A DNA stretch of 39,422 bases from Bacteroidales bacterium (GTDB lineage: Bacteria; Bacteroidota; Bacteroidia; Bacteroidales; P3), in contig JAUNHX010000020.1 in the NCBI GenBank assembly GCA_030523765.1, forward strand, positions 1-39,422, written 5' to 3'. Of the stretch, positions 1 through 8,356 are shown in pieces. Within the stretch, counting starts at the first letter, position 1; each line of letters begins with the position of its first letter. Under the pieces are notes generated by a model. It did not search any database and was not told the DNA's origin. It saw only the letters and a program-made list of their open reading frames with translations. The position numbers and the translations under genes were made by a program.

Positions 1-50
1 TGCTATAAATCTTCTCCAAAATCACATTGAAGCAATTTTTAGAGGTTACC
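1..50. mobile_element. Right end of a MITE/IS-like element, cut by the window edge
   Basis: These 50 bases are identical to 39364-39413, the right end of the complete 187-bp element near the other edge of the window. They finish with the same 17-bp terminal repeat (34-50), which ends GAGGTTACC. Flanking sequence differs from base 52 onward, so this is a second copy at another site and not a simple overlap of circular ends. The left end lies outside the window, so its size and target duplication cannot be seen. Confidence 0.7.
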
Positions 51-51
51 T

Positions 52-484
52 ATATAAATTATCAAGATTATAAATGCCTCATTTTTTACTTTTGGGGAGC
101 ATTGAATGGCTGACGACAGGTTAAAAAGGCTTAAAAGAACGACAACATTTGGGCAAAAGATGAAGAAAAGAGTTTATGGCTATTTTGTATATCATTGTTT
201 TATAGCATGTTGCAATATAGAGAAAAGATAGGTACCTTTCGATGCGCCGGAGAGTAACTATTCGAGTTGCCAGATAGTACTATTTTTTACTGTTGGATAG
301 TTACTCTCCGTTGGAGGGAGATGTACATCTTGACGAAGTGAAAGGTACCTCATGTTATGAAGGTTTTCGTGATGTGTATAATATACTAGATTTATCAAGT
401 ATAAAACGAGTCTTTATGAGTTGTTTTATCGTAGATTGGCGTTTGAATTAGGGATGTTTTTTTCTGTTGGGATATTAAAAAAAA
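52..484. other. Non-coding stretch left of hutU
   Basis: AT-rich sequence with no convincing gene. It contains the nested inverted repeat at 230-350 and otherwise only short open frames without family resemblance or a clear promoter. It lies between a transposon-like end and the hutU terminator and may be a remnant of earlier insertions. Confidence 0.5.
230..350. repeat. Nested inverted repeat of 121 bp, MITE-like or structured RNA
   Basis: The outer arms AGGTACCTTTC (230-240) and GAAAGGTACCT (340-350) are perfect inverted repeats. Inside them CGGAGAGTAACTAT (248-261) and ATAGTTACTCTCCG (297-310) form a second perfect 14-bp pair. I see no target-site duplication at the outer ends, so a transposable origin is not proved. 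A long foldback or RNA hairpin is the alternative. Confidence 0.55.
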
Positions 485-513
485 GATGCCCAATTATTGG
501 ATAATTGGGCATC
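485..513 (-). terminator. Rho-independent terminator of hutU
   Basis: A perfect 13-bp stem (GATGCCCAATTAT at 485-497 with its complement at 501-513) has a 3-base loop. On the minus strand it is followed by a run of eight T. It sits about 65 bases past the hutU stop codon. Confidence 0.9.
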
Positions 514-576
514 CTAGGTATTGTTTGGAAAAAGGATAATAGAGGGCTATCCTTTTGACAATGTGTAGTGATGCGA

Positions 577-2577
577 TTAGAAGAGACCTTCAAGCACCTT
601 GTCGTCAACAAGGTTGGGAATGGTGACCTTCAGGTTGGGGTTGACCTCCATAGCGCGTTTGATAGCGAACATGGCACCTTCGTTGCGAGCCCAACTACGA
701 CGAGCAATACCATTGTTGACATCCCAATGGAGCATCATCTTGAGGCGACGATCGCAGTCGGCACTGCCATCGAGAACCATGCCGAAACCACCATTCATTA
801 CTTCGCCCCAGCCTACGCCACCACCATTGTGAATGCTTACCCAGGTGGCACCACGGAACGAATCGCCGATTACGTTCTGGACAGCCATGTCGGCTGTACG
901 ATTGGAACCATCATAGATATTGCTTGTTTCGCGGAAGGGGGAGTCGGTGCCACTAACATCGTGATGGTCGCGACCTAAAACGATGGGAGCACTGATTTTA
1001 CCCTCTTTGATAGCTTGGTTGAAGCGTTCGGCAATCTTGGTGCGTCCTTCGCAGTCGGCATAAAGGATGCGAGCCTGCGAACCCACCACGAGGTGATTCT
1101 CTTTAGCTCCTTTGATCCATTGGATATTGTCGTGCATCTGTTGCTGTATTTCAGTGGGAGCAGTAGCAGCGATTTCGGCCAACACATCCATTGCGATATG
1201 GTCGCTGAGGTCGAGATCTTCAGGTTTGCCGCTAGTACACACCCAACGGAAAGGTCCGAAACCGTAGTCGAAGCACATGGGCCCCATAATATCCTGAACA
1301 TAGGAAGGATAACGGAAGGCACTCTTGTCTTCGTTCCAAATATCGGCACCAGCACGACTGCTTTCGAGGAGGAAGGCGTTACCATAGTCGAAGAAATACA
1401 TACCTTTGGCTGTCAGTTTGTTGATGGCAGCCACATGGCGACGGAGCGATGCTTGCACAGCCTCTTTGAACTGTTCGGGCTGTTCGGCCATCATCACCTT
1501 GGAGTCTTCGAAACTGATACCTACGGGATAGTAGCCACCAGCCCAGGGGTTGTGGAGCGATGTTTGGTCGCTACCAAGATCGACATGGATGCCCTTTTCA
1601 GCGCAGTATTCCCAAAGGTCGACCACGTTGCCTTGATAAGCAAAACTGCGAGCAATTTTCTTTTCGCGAGCCTCGTTAACTTTGGCAAAGAGCTCGTCGA
1701 GGTTGGCGTGAATTTCGTCAACCCAGCCCTGCTCGTAGCGTTTCTGTGTGGCAGAAGGATTGATTTCGGCAGTAATGGAGACAACACCAGCAATATTACC
1801 AGCCTTGGGCTGAGCACCGCTCATACCACCAAGACCAGCAGTGATAAAGAGTTTGCCTGCTGTACCACCACCCAGCTTGCGGGCAGCATTGAGTACGGTG
1901 ATGGTGGTGCCGTGTACAATACCTTGAGGGCCTATATACATATAGGAACCAGCAGTCATCTGTCCATATTGAGTGACACCCATAGCGTTATAGCGTTCCC
2001 AATCGTCGGGTTTGCTATAGTTGGGGATCATCATGCCGTTGGTAACAACCACACGGGGGGCATCTTTATGAGAGGGGAAGAGTCCCATAGGGTTGCCCGA
2101 ATACATAGCTAGCGTCTGCTCTTCGGTCATCTCCGAGAGGTACTTCATGGTGAGACGATACTGTGCCCAGTTTTGGAATACAGCACCATTGCCACCATAG
2201 GTGATCAATTCGTGGGGATGCTGAGCAACGGCGGGGTCGAGGTTGTTTTGGATCATAAGCATGATGGCAGCAGCCTGACGGCAACGAGCGGGATACTCGT
2301 CGATGGGACGTGCATACATAGGATAGGTAGGACGTAGACGATACATATAAATACGTCCATATTTATGCAGCTCTTCGGCAAATTCGGGGGCCAACATGGC
2401 GTGGTCCTTAGGATCGAAATAGCGGAGTGCGTTGCGGATAGCCAGCTTCTTTTCGGCAGGAGTCAGAATATCTTTGCGCTTAGGCGCATGGTTGACGGTA
2501 GTGTCGTAAGGTTGCGGGTCGGGAAGGATAGAAGGGATACCCTGACGCAGTTCGTTTTGAAATTCTTCGCGAGTCAT
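577..2577 (-). CDS. hutU: Urocanate hydratase (urocanase)
   Basis: Urocanase converts urocanate to 4-imidazolone-5-propionate with tightly bound NAD+, the second step of histidine breakdown; it is cytoplasmic. The 666-residue protein carries family landmarks: YGGNGAVFQNWAQYRLTM near residues 126-143, glycine-rich NAD-binding stretches around GLGGMSGAQPKAG, and RWVCTSGKPEDL with Cys447, which matches the conserved active-site cysteine region. The length fits the long form found in Bacteroidota, about 100 residues more than the proteobacterial enzyme. The ATG at 2577 gives a complete N-terminus. The upstream subtilase gene ends 37 bases before it on the same strand, so the two could share a transcript although their functions look unrelated. 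No other hut genes are in the window. A strong terminator follows. Confidence 0.97.
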   Translation of the reverse strand: MTREEFQNELRQGIPSILPDPQPYDTTVNHAPKRKDILTPAEKKLAIRNALRYFDPKDHAMLAPEFAEELHKYGRIYMYRLRPTYPMYARPIDEYPARCRQAAAIMLMIQNNLDPAVAQHPHELITYGGNGAVFQNWAQYRLTMKYLSEMTEEQTLAMYSGNPMGLFPSHKDAPRVVVTNGMMIPNYSKPDDWERYNAMGVTQYGQMTAGSYMYIGPQGIVHGTTITVLNAARKLGGGTAGKLFITAGLGGMSGAQPKAGNIAGVVSITAEINPSATQKRYEQGWVDEIHANLDELFAKVNEAREKKIARSFAYQGNVVDLWEYCAEKGIHVDLGSDQTSLHNPWAGGYYPVGISFEDSKVMMAEQPEQFKEAVQASLRRHVAAINKLTAKGMYFFDYGNAFLLESSRAGADIWNEDKSAFRYPSYVQDIMGPMCFDYGFGPFRWVCTSGKPEDLDLSDHIAMDVLAEIAATAPTEIQQQMHDNIQWIKGAKENHLVVGSQARILYADCEGRTKIAERFNQAIKEGKISAPIVLGRDHHDVSGTDSPFRETSNIYDGSNRTADMAVQNVIGDSFRGATWVSIHNGGGVGWGEVMNGGFGMVLDGSADCDRRLKMMLHWDVNNGIARRSWARNEGAMFAIKRAMEVNPNLKVTIPNLVDDKVLEGLF

Positions 2578-2614
2578 ATATTTAAAAATTTATGAATGAT
2601 TATCATGAGGGATG

Positions 2615-5212
2615 CTAGAACTCTATCTGGAGGCCTACATCGAGGCGGGGCAGGTTGAGGTAGTAGTTGCCAGGCTCCATGCTGAGGGTGGTAATTTGGT
2701 TACCAAACACGTTGGTCATATTGTAGCGAGCATAGATGCCAATCCAATCCCAAGAGAGGCGCGATACAAGACCCCATTGCAGTTTGTAGTTATCGAGGAA
2801 CTCGGGACTATAGAAGGTGCGCTCTTCGGAATTGGCATTGATGGTACCGTTGATGGTGTAGTTGTATGCTGTGGTATAGTGGTAGTTGCCAAAGTTGCCA
2901 TAGACGCCTAAATCCCAGTGGAGACCTCTAGAGAAGAGTTTGCCTCCTGGCATGAGGCGGATGCGCTGGAAGAGTTCGATGTTCCAGTTGGAACGGTGCA
3001 TCATACGATAGCTGAGGTCGGTGTTGTTGTAGGTTAAGCCGGTAGTTGCATCGTACATCCCAAGGTCGTCTTCTAGTCGGATCAGGTTGAACTGCGAAGC
3101 GTCGGTAGGAAGGCTCCAACGCTGATGTTCCCATCCGAATCCGATGCCAAGACCATACCATTTCTTGAGTTGACGAACCCAACGACCTTCGAAACCGAAG
3201 TTGATGCCTTCAAACGATCCAAGTCGCATCTCGTTGGCTGTAGTGGGAAGGGGATATCCGAAAGTAAAGGCCCAATCGAGAGAAGATTCAGAGCCCCCAC
3301 CGTAGCTGACTTTGGATGTTTCGAGATCGTCGGGGGTACGGGAGAGATGGGTGGTATAGTCCCAAGTATAATGATAGGAGCTGTCAACTACCTCCCAAGA
3401 AAATTCTTTGGTGGCGTTGCCATCGAGGATGCGCTGTTTGCGTTCGTTGTCGTTGAGGGTATATACGTTGGTATAACCACGATAGTTAACTACCAGTTTG
3501 CGACCTACGAGTCCGTCCTTATGGATGGCAATCTTTAGATCTTCCTGAGGCCGGTCAACCTCTACAAAATTGTATTCGTCAATACCATTGGTGTCGTTCA
3601 CTACTTTGAAGAAAACGGTGGGCCATTTCATGCTTTTGATGTCGGTATAATTTTTTGAATCTTTGTCCTCGTCTATAGCTACTTCTATAACCTCTTCAAC
3701 AACGTCAACAACGGCAACTTCTTCTTTTTGGTACTCTGTTTTGCTATCGAAAATAGAGGGGCGGGATGTTTCATCGTTGTCTGTTTCTGTTTTGGATCTC
3801 ATGGCAGGAAGCTCAATAAACACGTAGTCGAGTGTGTCTTTGAAGCTGAAGGTGGGTTCGGGTGCTGGGTGCTGTTTTTCGATAAAATAGCTTGCCTGAG
3901 GAACACCATAGCCTAATGCATAGTCGAAATAGGGGTAGCGGTCGCACGATTTCTCGATCTCCTCTTTCATCTGCATAGCAGTTAGTCCGGGACGCGTTTG
4001 CCATGCACAAGCGCAGAAACCGGCACAGAGGGGACTAGAGAAGGAGGTGCCATAAGCTTCGGTGGTTTCGTGATCCTTTTTGGGATTGGCTACTATGGCG
4101 TGTCCGAAAGCAGCGATATTCGGTTTCAGACGACCATCGGCACCAGGACCGTAGCTGCTGAATTCGATATGGCGATATAGCGTAAGGTTATCTTCAATAC
4201 CTGCCACACAGAGTACACTGTCGGCATCGGCAGGGGTGATGATGGTTTTCCATCGCGAGTCATCGCCTTCGTTGCCTGCCGAATTGCATATCAGCATGCC
4301 TTTACGGGCAGCCATATTGGCAGCTTTGGCTACATAACTGCGGCCATCCATCTCGTAGGTGAAGTGGCGCTCTTTGCCGTAACCCAAGGAACTGTTGATG
4401 ACATTGGCGCCATTCTTGTCGGCCCATTCGGCTGCTTGAGCCCACCAAACCTCTTCTTTGAAGGGCTCCGATTCAATCTCGGTACGGGCCAGGATGAATT
4501 CGGCACCAGTGGCAAGACCCAGCTGCTGGCCGTTGATAATGCCTGCTATGCAACTGAGTACCATCGTTCCATGGGTGCTCCAGCCATAGACGTTCTCTTT
4601 TTTGTTGCAGAAATTCCAGGTGGCTTTGATTCGCCCACCATCGCGCAGGTGCTTGAAGGCATCGTGGGTGTTCACTGCGGGGAACCCACCATCGAAAACG
4701 GCGATACGGATGCCAGTGGCATCAATATTATTGTCGCGGAATTGGGCGCCCTGGAAGCGTATTAGCTGTTCCGTCAAGGCAGGTGAGTTGTTGGGAAGAA
4801 CTTGATCCAACTGGGGTTGGTTGGCCTTGGTGGCAGGGACTTTGTAGGAGGCTATCTGGGCCTCTGTAGCGATGATCTGAACCTCTTTTACGAAAGGCAA
4901 CTGCTCGATACGGGCTATCTGATCCTGTGTGGCCATTACTCCGATGGCGTTTAGCCAACGCGAGGTGCCTACCTCTTCGGTAGCGATGGCATCGACCTGT
5001 TGTACATAGCTATTATTGAGGGGATAGTTGCTGATGTCGTAAAGATCGGCATTATTCAATTGGTAACGTTCGATGGCTTTGGCATCGAAATAGGAATAGG
5101 GGTCGAAAGTGGTTCCGGCCTTGTCGGTAAGAAATACCCAATAGCACGATTGAGCATTCAAGTAGCCTACGAAGGCCACAAACAGTGCAAGAATTGCAAA
5201 AGTTCTCTTCAT
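2615..5212 (-). CDS. Subtilisin-like (S8) serine protease with C-terminal outer-membrane barrel
   Basis: The 865-residue protein starts with a signal peptide (MKRTFAILALFVAFVGYLNA). A pro-region of about 130 residues is followed by a subtilase domain at about 165-445. The catalytic triad is visible: Asp174 in IAVFDGG, His214 in STHGTMV and Ser390 in GTSFSSP, with the oxyanion Asn314 in SAGNEG. A linker rich in Asp, Glu and Val (about 470-525) leads to a small beta-rich region. From about residue 650 to the end there are alternating aromatic and polar strands, ending in LDVGLQIEF with a terminal Phe, as in outer-membrane barrels. The order protease, linker, barrel suggests a protein anchored in the outer membrane by its own C-terminus (inference). 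The fold of the barrel part is judged from pattern only. hutU follows 37 bases downstream. Confidence 0.88.
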   Translation of the reverse strand: MKRTFAILALFVAFVGYLNAQSCYWVFLTDKAGTTFDPYSYFDAKAIERYQLNNADLYDISNYPLNNSYVQQVDAIATEEVGTSRWLNAIGVMATQDQIARIEQLPFVKEVQIIATEAQIASYKVPATKANQPQLDQVLPNNSPALTEQLIRFQGAQFRDNNIDATGIRIAVFDGGFPAVNTHDAFKHLRDGGRIKATWNFCNKKENVYGWSTHGTMVLSCIAGIINGQQLGLATGAEFILARTEIESEPFKEEVWWAQAAEWADKNGANVINSSLGYGKERHFTYEMDGRSYVAKAANMAARKGMLICNSAGNEGDDSRWKTIITPADADSVLCVAGIEDNLTLYRHIEFSSYGPGADGRLKPNIAAFGHAIVANPKKDHETTEAYGTSFSSPLCAGFCACAWQTRPGLTAMQMKEEIEKSCDRYPYFDYALGYGVPQASYFIEKQHPAPEPTFSFKDTLDYVFIELPAMRSKTETDNDETSRPSIFDSKTEYQKEEVAVVDVVEEVIEVAIDEDKDSKNYTDIKSMKWPTVFFKVVNDTNGIDEYNFVEVDRPQEDLKIAIHKDGLVGRKLVVNYRGYTNVYTLNDNERKQRILDGNATKEFSWEVVDSSYHYTWDYTTHLSRTPDDLETSKVSYGGGSESSLDWAFTFGYPLPTTANEMRLGSFEGINFGFEGRWVRQLKKWYGLGIGFGWEHQRWSLPTDASQFNLIRLEDDLGMYDATTGLTYNNTDLSYRMMHRSNWNIELFQRIRLMPGGKLFSRGLHWDLGVYGNFGNYHYTTAYNYTINGTINANSEERTFYSPEFLDNYKLQWGLVSRLSWDWIGIYARYNMTNVFGNQITTLSMEPGNYYLNLPRLDVGLQIEF

Positions 5213-5297
5213 GTTTTAAATAATTTATTATTTATGTTATACAAAGTCAGTGTATTGTTTAATCCAATACGAAAAGTGATGGGTTTATAATCGTATG

Positions 5298-5305
5298 CAA
5301 AAATA
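5298..5305 (-). promoter_or_regulatory. Putative -7 element of the subtilase gene
   Basis: On the minus strand this reads TATTTTTG, a match to the Bacteroidota -7 box TAnnTTTG, about 85 bases before the subtilase ATG. No clear TTTG -33 box is present at the usual distance. Confidence 0.45.
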
Positions 5306-5678
5306 CGAAATTATTTCAAATGTATAGTATAAAGTGCGAAAAAAGATGTTGGAATGGTTTATCGATGTGGTGCTTTCGGTTGGGTGGTCGTGCTCTGTAC
5401 ATAGGTTCGCTGTTTTGCCCTATTATCGCTTTAACTGCTGTTTTATTACAAGTGATATTCTTTTTTAACGATTTTAGCAACTATTTGAGGGGAAAAGTAG
5501 CTGTTTTTTGTGTTAGAAGGGGGGTGGGGATATAGGCAGAGCGTTGGCATAGCGATGGCATTGGCTTGGAGAGGCCTTTAAATCGAAATAAAAAAGTCTT
5601 AACGATGAACAAGATGATGTGAGCTAAGTAAAATGACATCGACTTCTTGTAATGTGTTGTTATATAACTCTTTGTGCG
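5306..5678. other. Intergenic sequence without a recognised gene
   Basis: A 71-codon plus-strand frame at 5320-5535 is the only sizeable open frame. It is rich in Cys, Phe and Arg, has no promoter or start signal I can recognise and resembles no family, so I do not call it a gene. Nothing else is evident. Confidence 0.5.
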
Positions 5679-5869
5679 TAAATGTCATTTGTCATTTGTC
5701 ATTTTCTAATTCTTAGCACATTTGAGATAAGGGTTGTGTAATTATTTATATAACTCACCTTATATATGTATACTATAGTCGGTTTATGGAAAGAGGATGA
5801 GGTGTCAATGCTTGGGTTCATAAAAATGCACAGGAATTGAAAAATGACAAATGATAAATGACATTTTTG
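5679..5869. repeat. MITE-like inverted repeat, about 190 bp
   Basis: The left arm at about 5680-5705 contains TGTCATTTGTCATTTGTCAT. It is matched by the reverse complement of 5839-5868 with one difference over about 26 bases. The arms are themselves made of repeated TCATTTG units and enclose about 133 bases of AT-rich non-coding sequence. The shape and size suggest a non-autonomous transposable element or a long foldback. I could not define a target duplication. Confidence 0.5.
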
Positions 5870-5877
5870 TAGGAAAT

Positions 5878-5914
5878 AAAAAAAACGCTCTACCGAGGTA
5901 GGGCGTTTTTTATC
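5878..5914 (-). terminator. Terminator of the 44-residue protein gene
   Basis: The stem CGCTCTAC / GTAGGGCG with loop CGAG is followed on the minus strand by eight T. It lies about 35 bases past the stop codon of the small gene. The forward strand also carries six T after the stem, so it may work in both directions. Confidence 0.9.
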
Positions 5915-5948
5915 TTTCTTGGTCAGAATCGAAGGAATGCTGTGCTAA

Positions 5949-6083
5949 TTATTCAGCGTTGATGATAGCTTTGTGAACAGCGTTCCAACCAGCAGCGTTG
6001 AGACCCCAGTTGTTGGTGGAGTTCTTGTTGCCATTGATTCTCACTTTTCTTCTCTTGACCTTTTTGTTAGCATTAATACCCAT
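5949..6083 (-). CDS. Small basic protein of unknown function, 44 residues
   Basis: A 45-codon frame encodes MGINANKKVKRRKVRIN followed by GNKNSTNNWGLNAAGWNA and ends VHKAIINAE. The N-terminal third is strongly basic and suggests nucleic-acid or ribosome binding (inference). The second half is rich in Asn, Ala, Gly and Trp. I do not recognise the family; it is not a ribosomal protein known to me. Three things support it as a real gene: a near-consensus promoter at 6160-6190, a strong terminator directly after it, and codon choice (GCT, GGT, AAC, AAG) like that of the highly expressed genes in this window. The predicted leader is about 70 bases. There is no signal peptide or membrane segment. 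Confidence 0.8.
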   Translation of the reverse strand: MGINANKKVKRRKVRINGNKNSTNNWGLNAAGWNAVHKAIINAE

Positions 6084-6159
6084 GATATGATTCTTTTAAA
6101 TTGTTTAACTTTCTATATTACAACGAGAAACGAGGATGGCGCCTCATTTTTTCGCTCTG

Positions 6160-6190
6160 CAAAGGTACACAGAAGATTTGAACTGGCAAA
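6160..6190 (-). promoter_or_regulatory. Promoter of the 44-residue protein gene
   Basis: On the minus strand TTTG (6187-6190), a 19-base spacer and TACCTTTG (6160-6167) match the Bacteroidota TTTG / TAnnTTTG pattern in sequence and spacing. It also sits just past the end of the DUF4301 gene, so the small gene is probably transcribed on its own. Confidence 0.75.
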
Positions 6191-6253
6191 ATATTTTTTT
6201 GTTTTTCTGTGTAAACCATTCAACCACAGCAGGTAAAATATAAATACTGCCTA

Positions 6254-7795
6254 TTATGCCTCGAGATGTTCTTTGCGGAGCAGATCGTTGACCGTTTTCA
6301 CGGGGTTGAAGGTGGCTAATGGAACCTCTACGAAGAGGGTGATCCAATTGGCCATAGCTCCATTCCATAGTCCGGGGAGTTCTTGCGATTTCACTACCGT
6401 TGCCCCCTTGGTTTTCTTGGAGATGAAGCCTGTAGCTGGATCGACATATTTGCGAAGATCGAAGCGACGTCCTCGATAGTCTTTCGTACCACATACCAAA
6501 TCAACGGGGTTGAAGTGGGTGGCGCTAGTGAGGATAGCCTCTTGATCGGGATCCTTGCGATTGATTTGAGCTGTTTCAACAATCTGCAGACTCTTTACTC
6601 CTTGCTGGTTCTCAACAAAGAAGGGGCCGCCTCCAGGTTCACCTTGATTCTTTACCATTCCGCAAATGCGGATGGGACGATGAAGGATAGCATGGAGTTG
6701 TTGGGCTCGGGGGGTATGGGCATCGAGGGCGGGAAGTTCCAGATGGAGGGTGTTGGTAATGAACGCTTCTACTTCGGCCAACTGTTGTTTGGAGCATCCT
6801 TTGTCGAGGAGGTGGAGGTAGGAGAAGATCTTATCTTGAAGGTCGAGTAGGAGTCCTGCAATGACCTGTTTGTAAACGATGGTGGTGTGTTTCATCCAGT
6901 CGGGCACTACATTATCTATATTCTTAATAAAGATCAGATCGGCCCGCTGTTCGTTGAGGTTCTCGATGAGAGCTCCGTGTCCGCCGGGACGGAAAATCAG
7001 ATGTCCCTCTTCATCGCGTACGGGGTTGTTGTATTCATCGACAGCGATGGTATCGGTGTAGTGCTTTTGTTCGGAGAAGCTGATATTGAGTTTGATACCG
7101 AAGTTGCTCTCGTAGAATTTCTTCACCTCCGATACTTTCTTGCGGAAAAGGGGACGATGTTCGGGCGAAACGGTGAAGTGTATATTAACGGTGTCGTTGT
7201 CGTTGCGTGCATATTCGGCACCTTCTACTATATGTTCTTCGAGAGGGGTACGCTGGGTGTCGCCATATCGATGGAATTTGAGCAGTGCTTTGGGCAGACT
7301 TCCATAACCCATATAATTATCTTTCAGCAAGAAATTAACTACGGTGGTGAAGTCGCCTCGATCCATATAATCGCCAAATTCGGCACCCGAACGGTGCATG
7401 CAGTTCTTCAGATCGTCAAAGAAGGCGAAAGTGCGTATGTGTTGTAGAAACTCTTTGACAGAAGGATAGTCTTTGGCGAAGCCATAATCGACACCGAAAT
7501 AGGTTGACGAGAAGGCGTAAAGATCTTTGAACATACGAGTGGCAGCACCCGAGGCGGGGACAAACTTGAGTATTTTCTTGTCTTGTGCCAACGTTTCATA
7601 ACGTTGGGTGTAGCGGTTGATATCATCGTCGCTCATCTTGATGATGCCGCCATTATCGATAGTGGCGGGTGCGATGAGTTTCGCTTTGGGGAATCCATCG
7701 CGAAAATTCTGTATCTGTTTATCGAGAGCATCGGGGGTAATGCCCAATTCAGCGATTTGTTTTAAATCGCCTTCCGAAAGATTGAGGTTGTTCAT
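6254..7795 (-). CDS. DUF4301 family protein
   Basis: The 513-residue protein resembles the Bacteroidota DUF4301 family over its whole length. Typical stretches are the N-terminal LSEGDLKQIAELGI, the glycine-containing KFVPASGAATRMFKDL at about residues 77-92, which may bind a phosphate or nucleotide (inference), and RICGMVKNQGEPGGGPFFV near residue 365. There is no signal peptide or membrane segment, so it is probably cytoplasmic. Its function is unknown. The start lies 33 bases after the stop of the lipoprotein gene at 7829-8239 on the same strand, which suggests an operon. Confidence 0.85.
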   Translation of the reverse strand: MNNLNLSEGDLKQIAELGITPDALDKQIQNFRDGFPKAKLIAPATIDNGGIIKMSDDDINRYTQRYETLAQDKKILKFVPASGAATRMFKDLYAFSSTYFGVDYGFAKDYPSVKEFLQHIRTFAFFDDLKNCMHRSGAEFGDYMDRGDFTTVVNFLLKDNYMGYGSLPKALLKFHRYGDTQRTPLEEHIVEGAEYARNDNDTVNIHFTVSPEHRPLFRKKVSEVKKFYESNFGIKLNISFSEQKHYTDTIAVDEYNNPVRDEEGHLIFRPGGHGALIENLNEQRADLIFIKNIDNVVPDWMKHTTIVYKQVIAGLLLDLQDKIFSYLHLLDKGCSKQQLAEVEAFITNTLHLELPALDAHTPRAQQLHAILHRPIRICGMVKNQGEPGGGPFFVENQQGVKSLQIVETAQINRKDPDQEAILTSATHFNPVDLVCGTKDYRGRRFDLRKYVDPATGFISKKTKGATVVKSQELPGLWNGAMANWITLFVEVPLATFNPVKTVNDLLRKEHLEA

Positions 7796-7828
7796 TACGG
7801 GTTTCTTTAAGGGGGTAAAAAGGAAAGA

Positions 7829-8239
7829 CTAATTGCGGTATTCGCGGTAGATATCTTTGGTAATCACTACGGTGCTATATACAGTATCGCCCTCTTTAAG
7901 ACGAACGGTGTTGCTGCCTTTGCGGTAACAGATATAGGTGTCGCGAGTGTAAACCGAATCGTAACCGTCTTCATATGTGGCGTTAACGTTGAAGATAGCG
8001 GGAGCGGTGAAGGTGGCGTTGAAAAGGCCAGCAACATCGGTGTAGCCTTCAGCTTTGACGTAGCTGCTATCGATGTCAATCTTTACAAAAGCGTTCTTCA
8101 AAGGCTTGTTTGAAGTCTCATCGACAACCGAAACCTGTACATAGCAGTTGGTGTCTTTATCGCAGGCATTCATCATAAGGGCTGCTGATACTCCGCCAAT
8201 TAGGAGGGCTAGCGCGAAGATTAAATTTTTTTTCTTCAT
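7829..8239 (-). CDS. Small putative lipoprotein, 136 residues
   Basis: The N-terminus MKKKNLIFALALLIGGVSAA leads to a lipobox-like MMNAC with Cys26, so the mature protein is probably lipid-anchored. Acidic residues follow the cysteine directly (CDKD), a feature linked in some Bacteroidota with surface export of lipoproteins (inference). The remainder, YVQVSVVDETSNKPLKNAFV and onward, looks like a single Ig-like or carboxypeptidase-regulatory-like beta domain. It lies upstream of the DUF4301 gene with a 33-base gap and is divergent from the cyclophilin gene. Its role is unknown. Confidence 0.75.
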   Translation of the reverse strand: MKKKNLIFALALLIGGVSAALMMNACDKDTNCYVQVSVVDETSNKPLKNAFVKIDIDSSYVKAEGYTDVAGLFNATFTAPAIFNVNATYEDGYDSVYTRDTYICYRKGSNTVRLKEGDTVYSTVVITKDIYREYRN

Positions 8240-8254
8240 ATTATGTATAATTTT

Positions 8255-8288
8255 TTTGTTTCTATTCGCAAAAATCTTCCTACTTTTG
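8255..8288 (+). promoter_or_regulatory. Promoter of the cyclophilin gene
   Basis: TTTG (8255-8258), 22 bases and TACTTTTG (8281-8288) match the Bacteroidota promoter pattern. The leader to the ATG at 8357 would be about 60 bases. Confidence 0.7.
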
Positions 8289-8356
8289 CACTCGAAATGG
8301 AGAGTCCGTTTCGAAGTGTAACAAAATGCAAAATTAATAAATAAATTATAATACGC

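Noticed and set aside
5320-5535. 71-codon plus-strand frame in the gap upstream of the subtilase gene
   Set aside because: Odd composition, no promoter or family resemblance, and a start that coincides with the subtilase promoter region.
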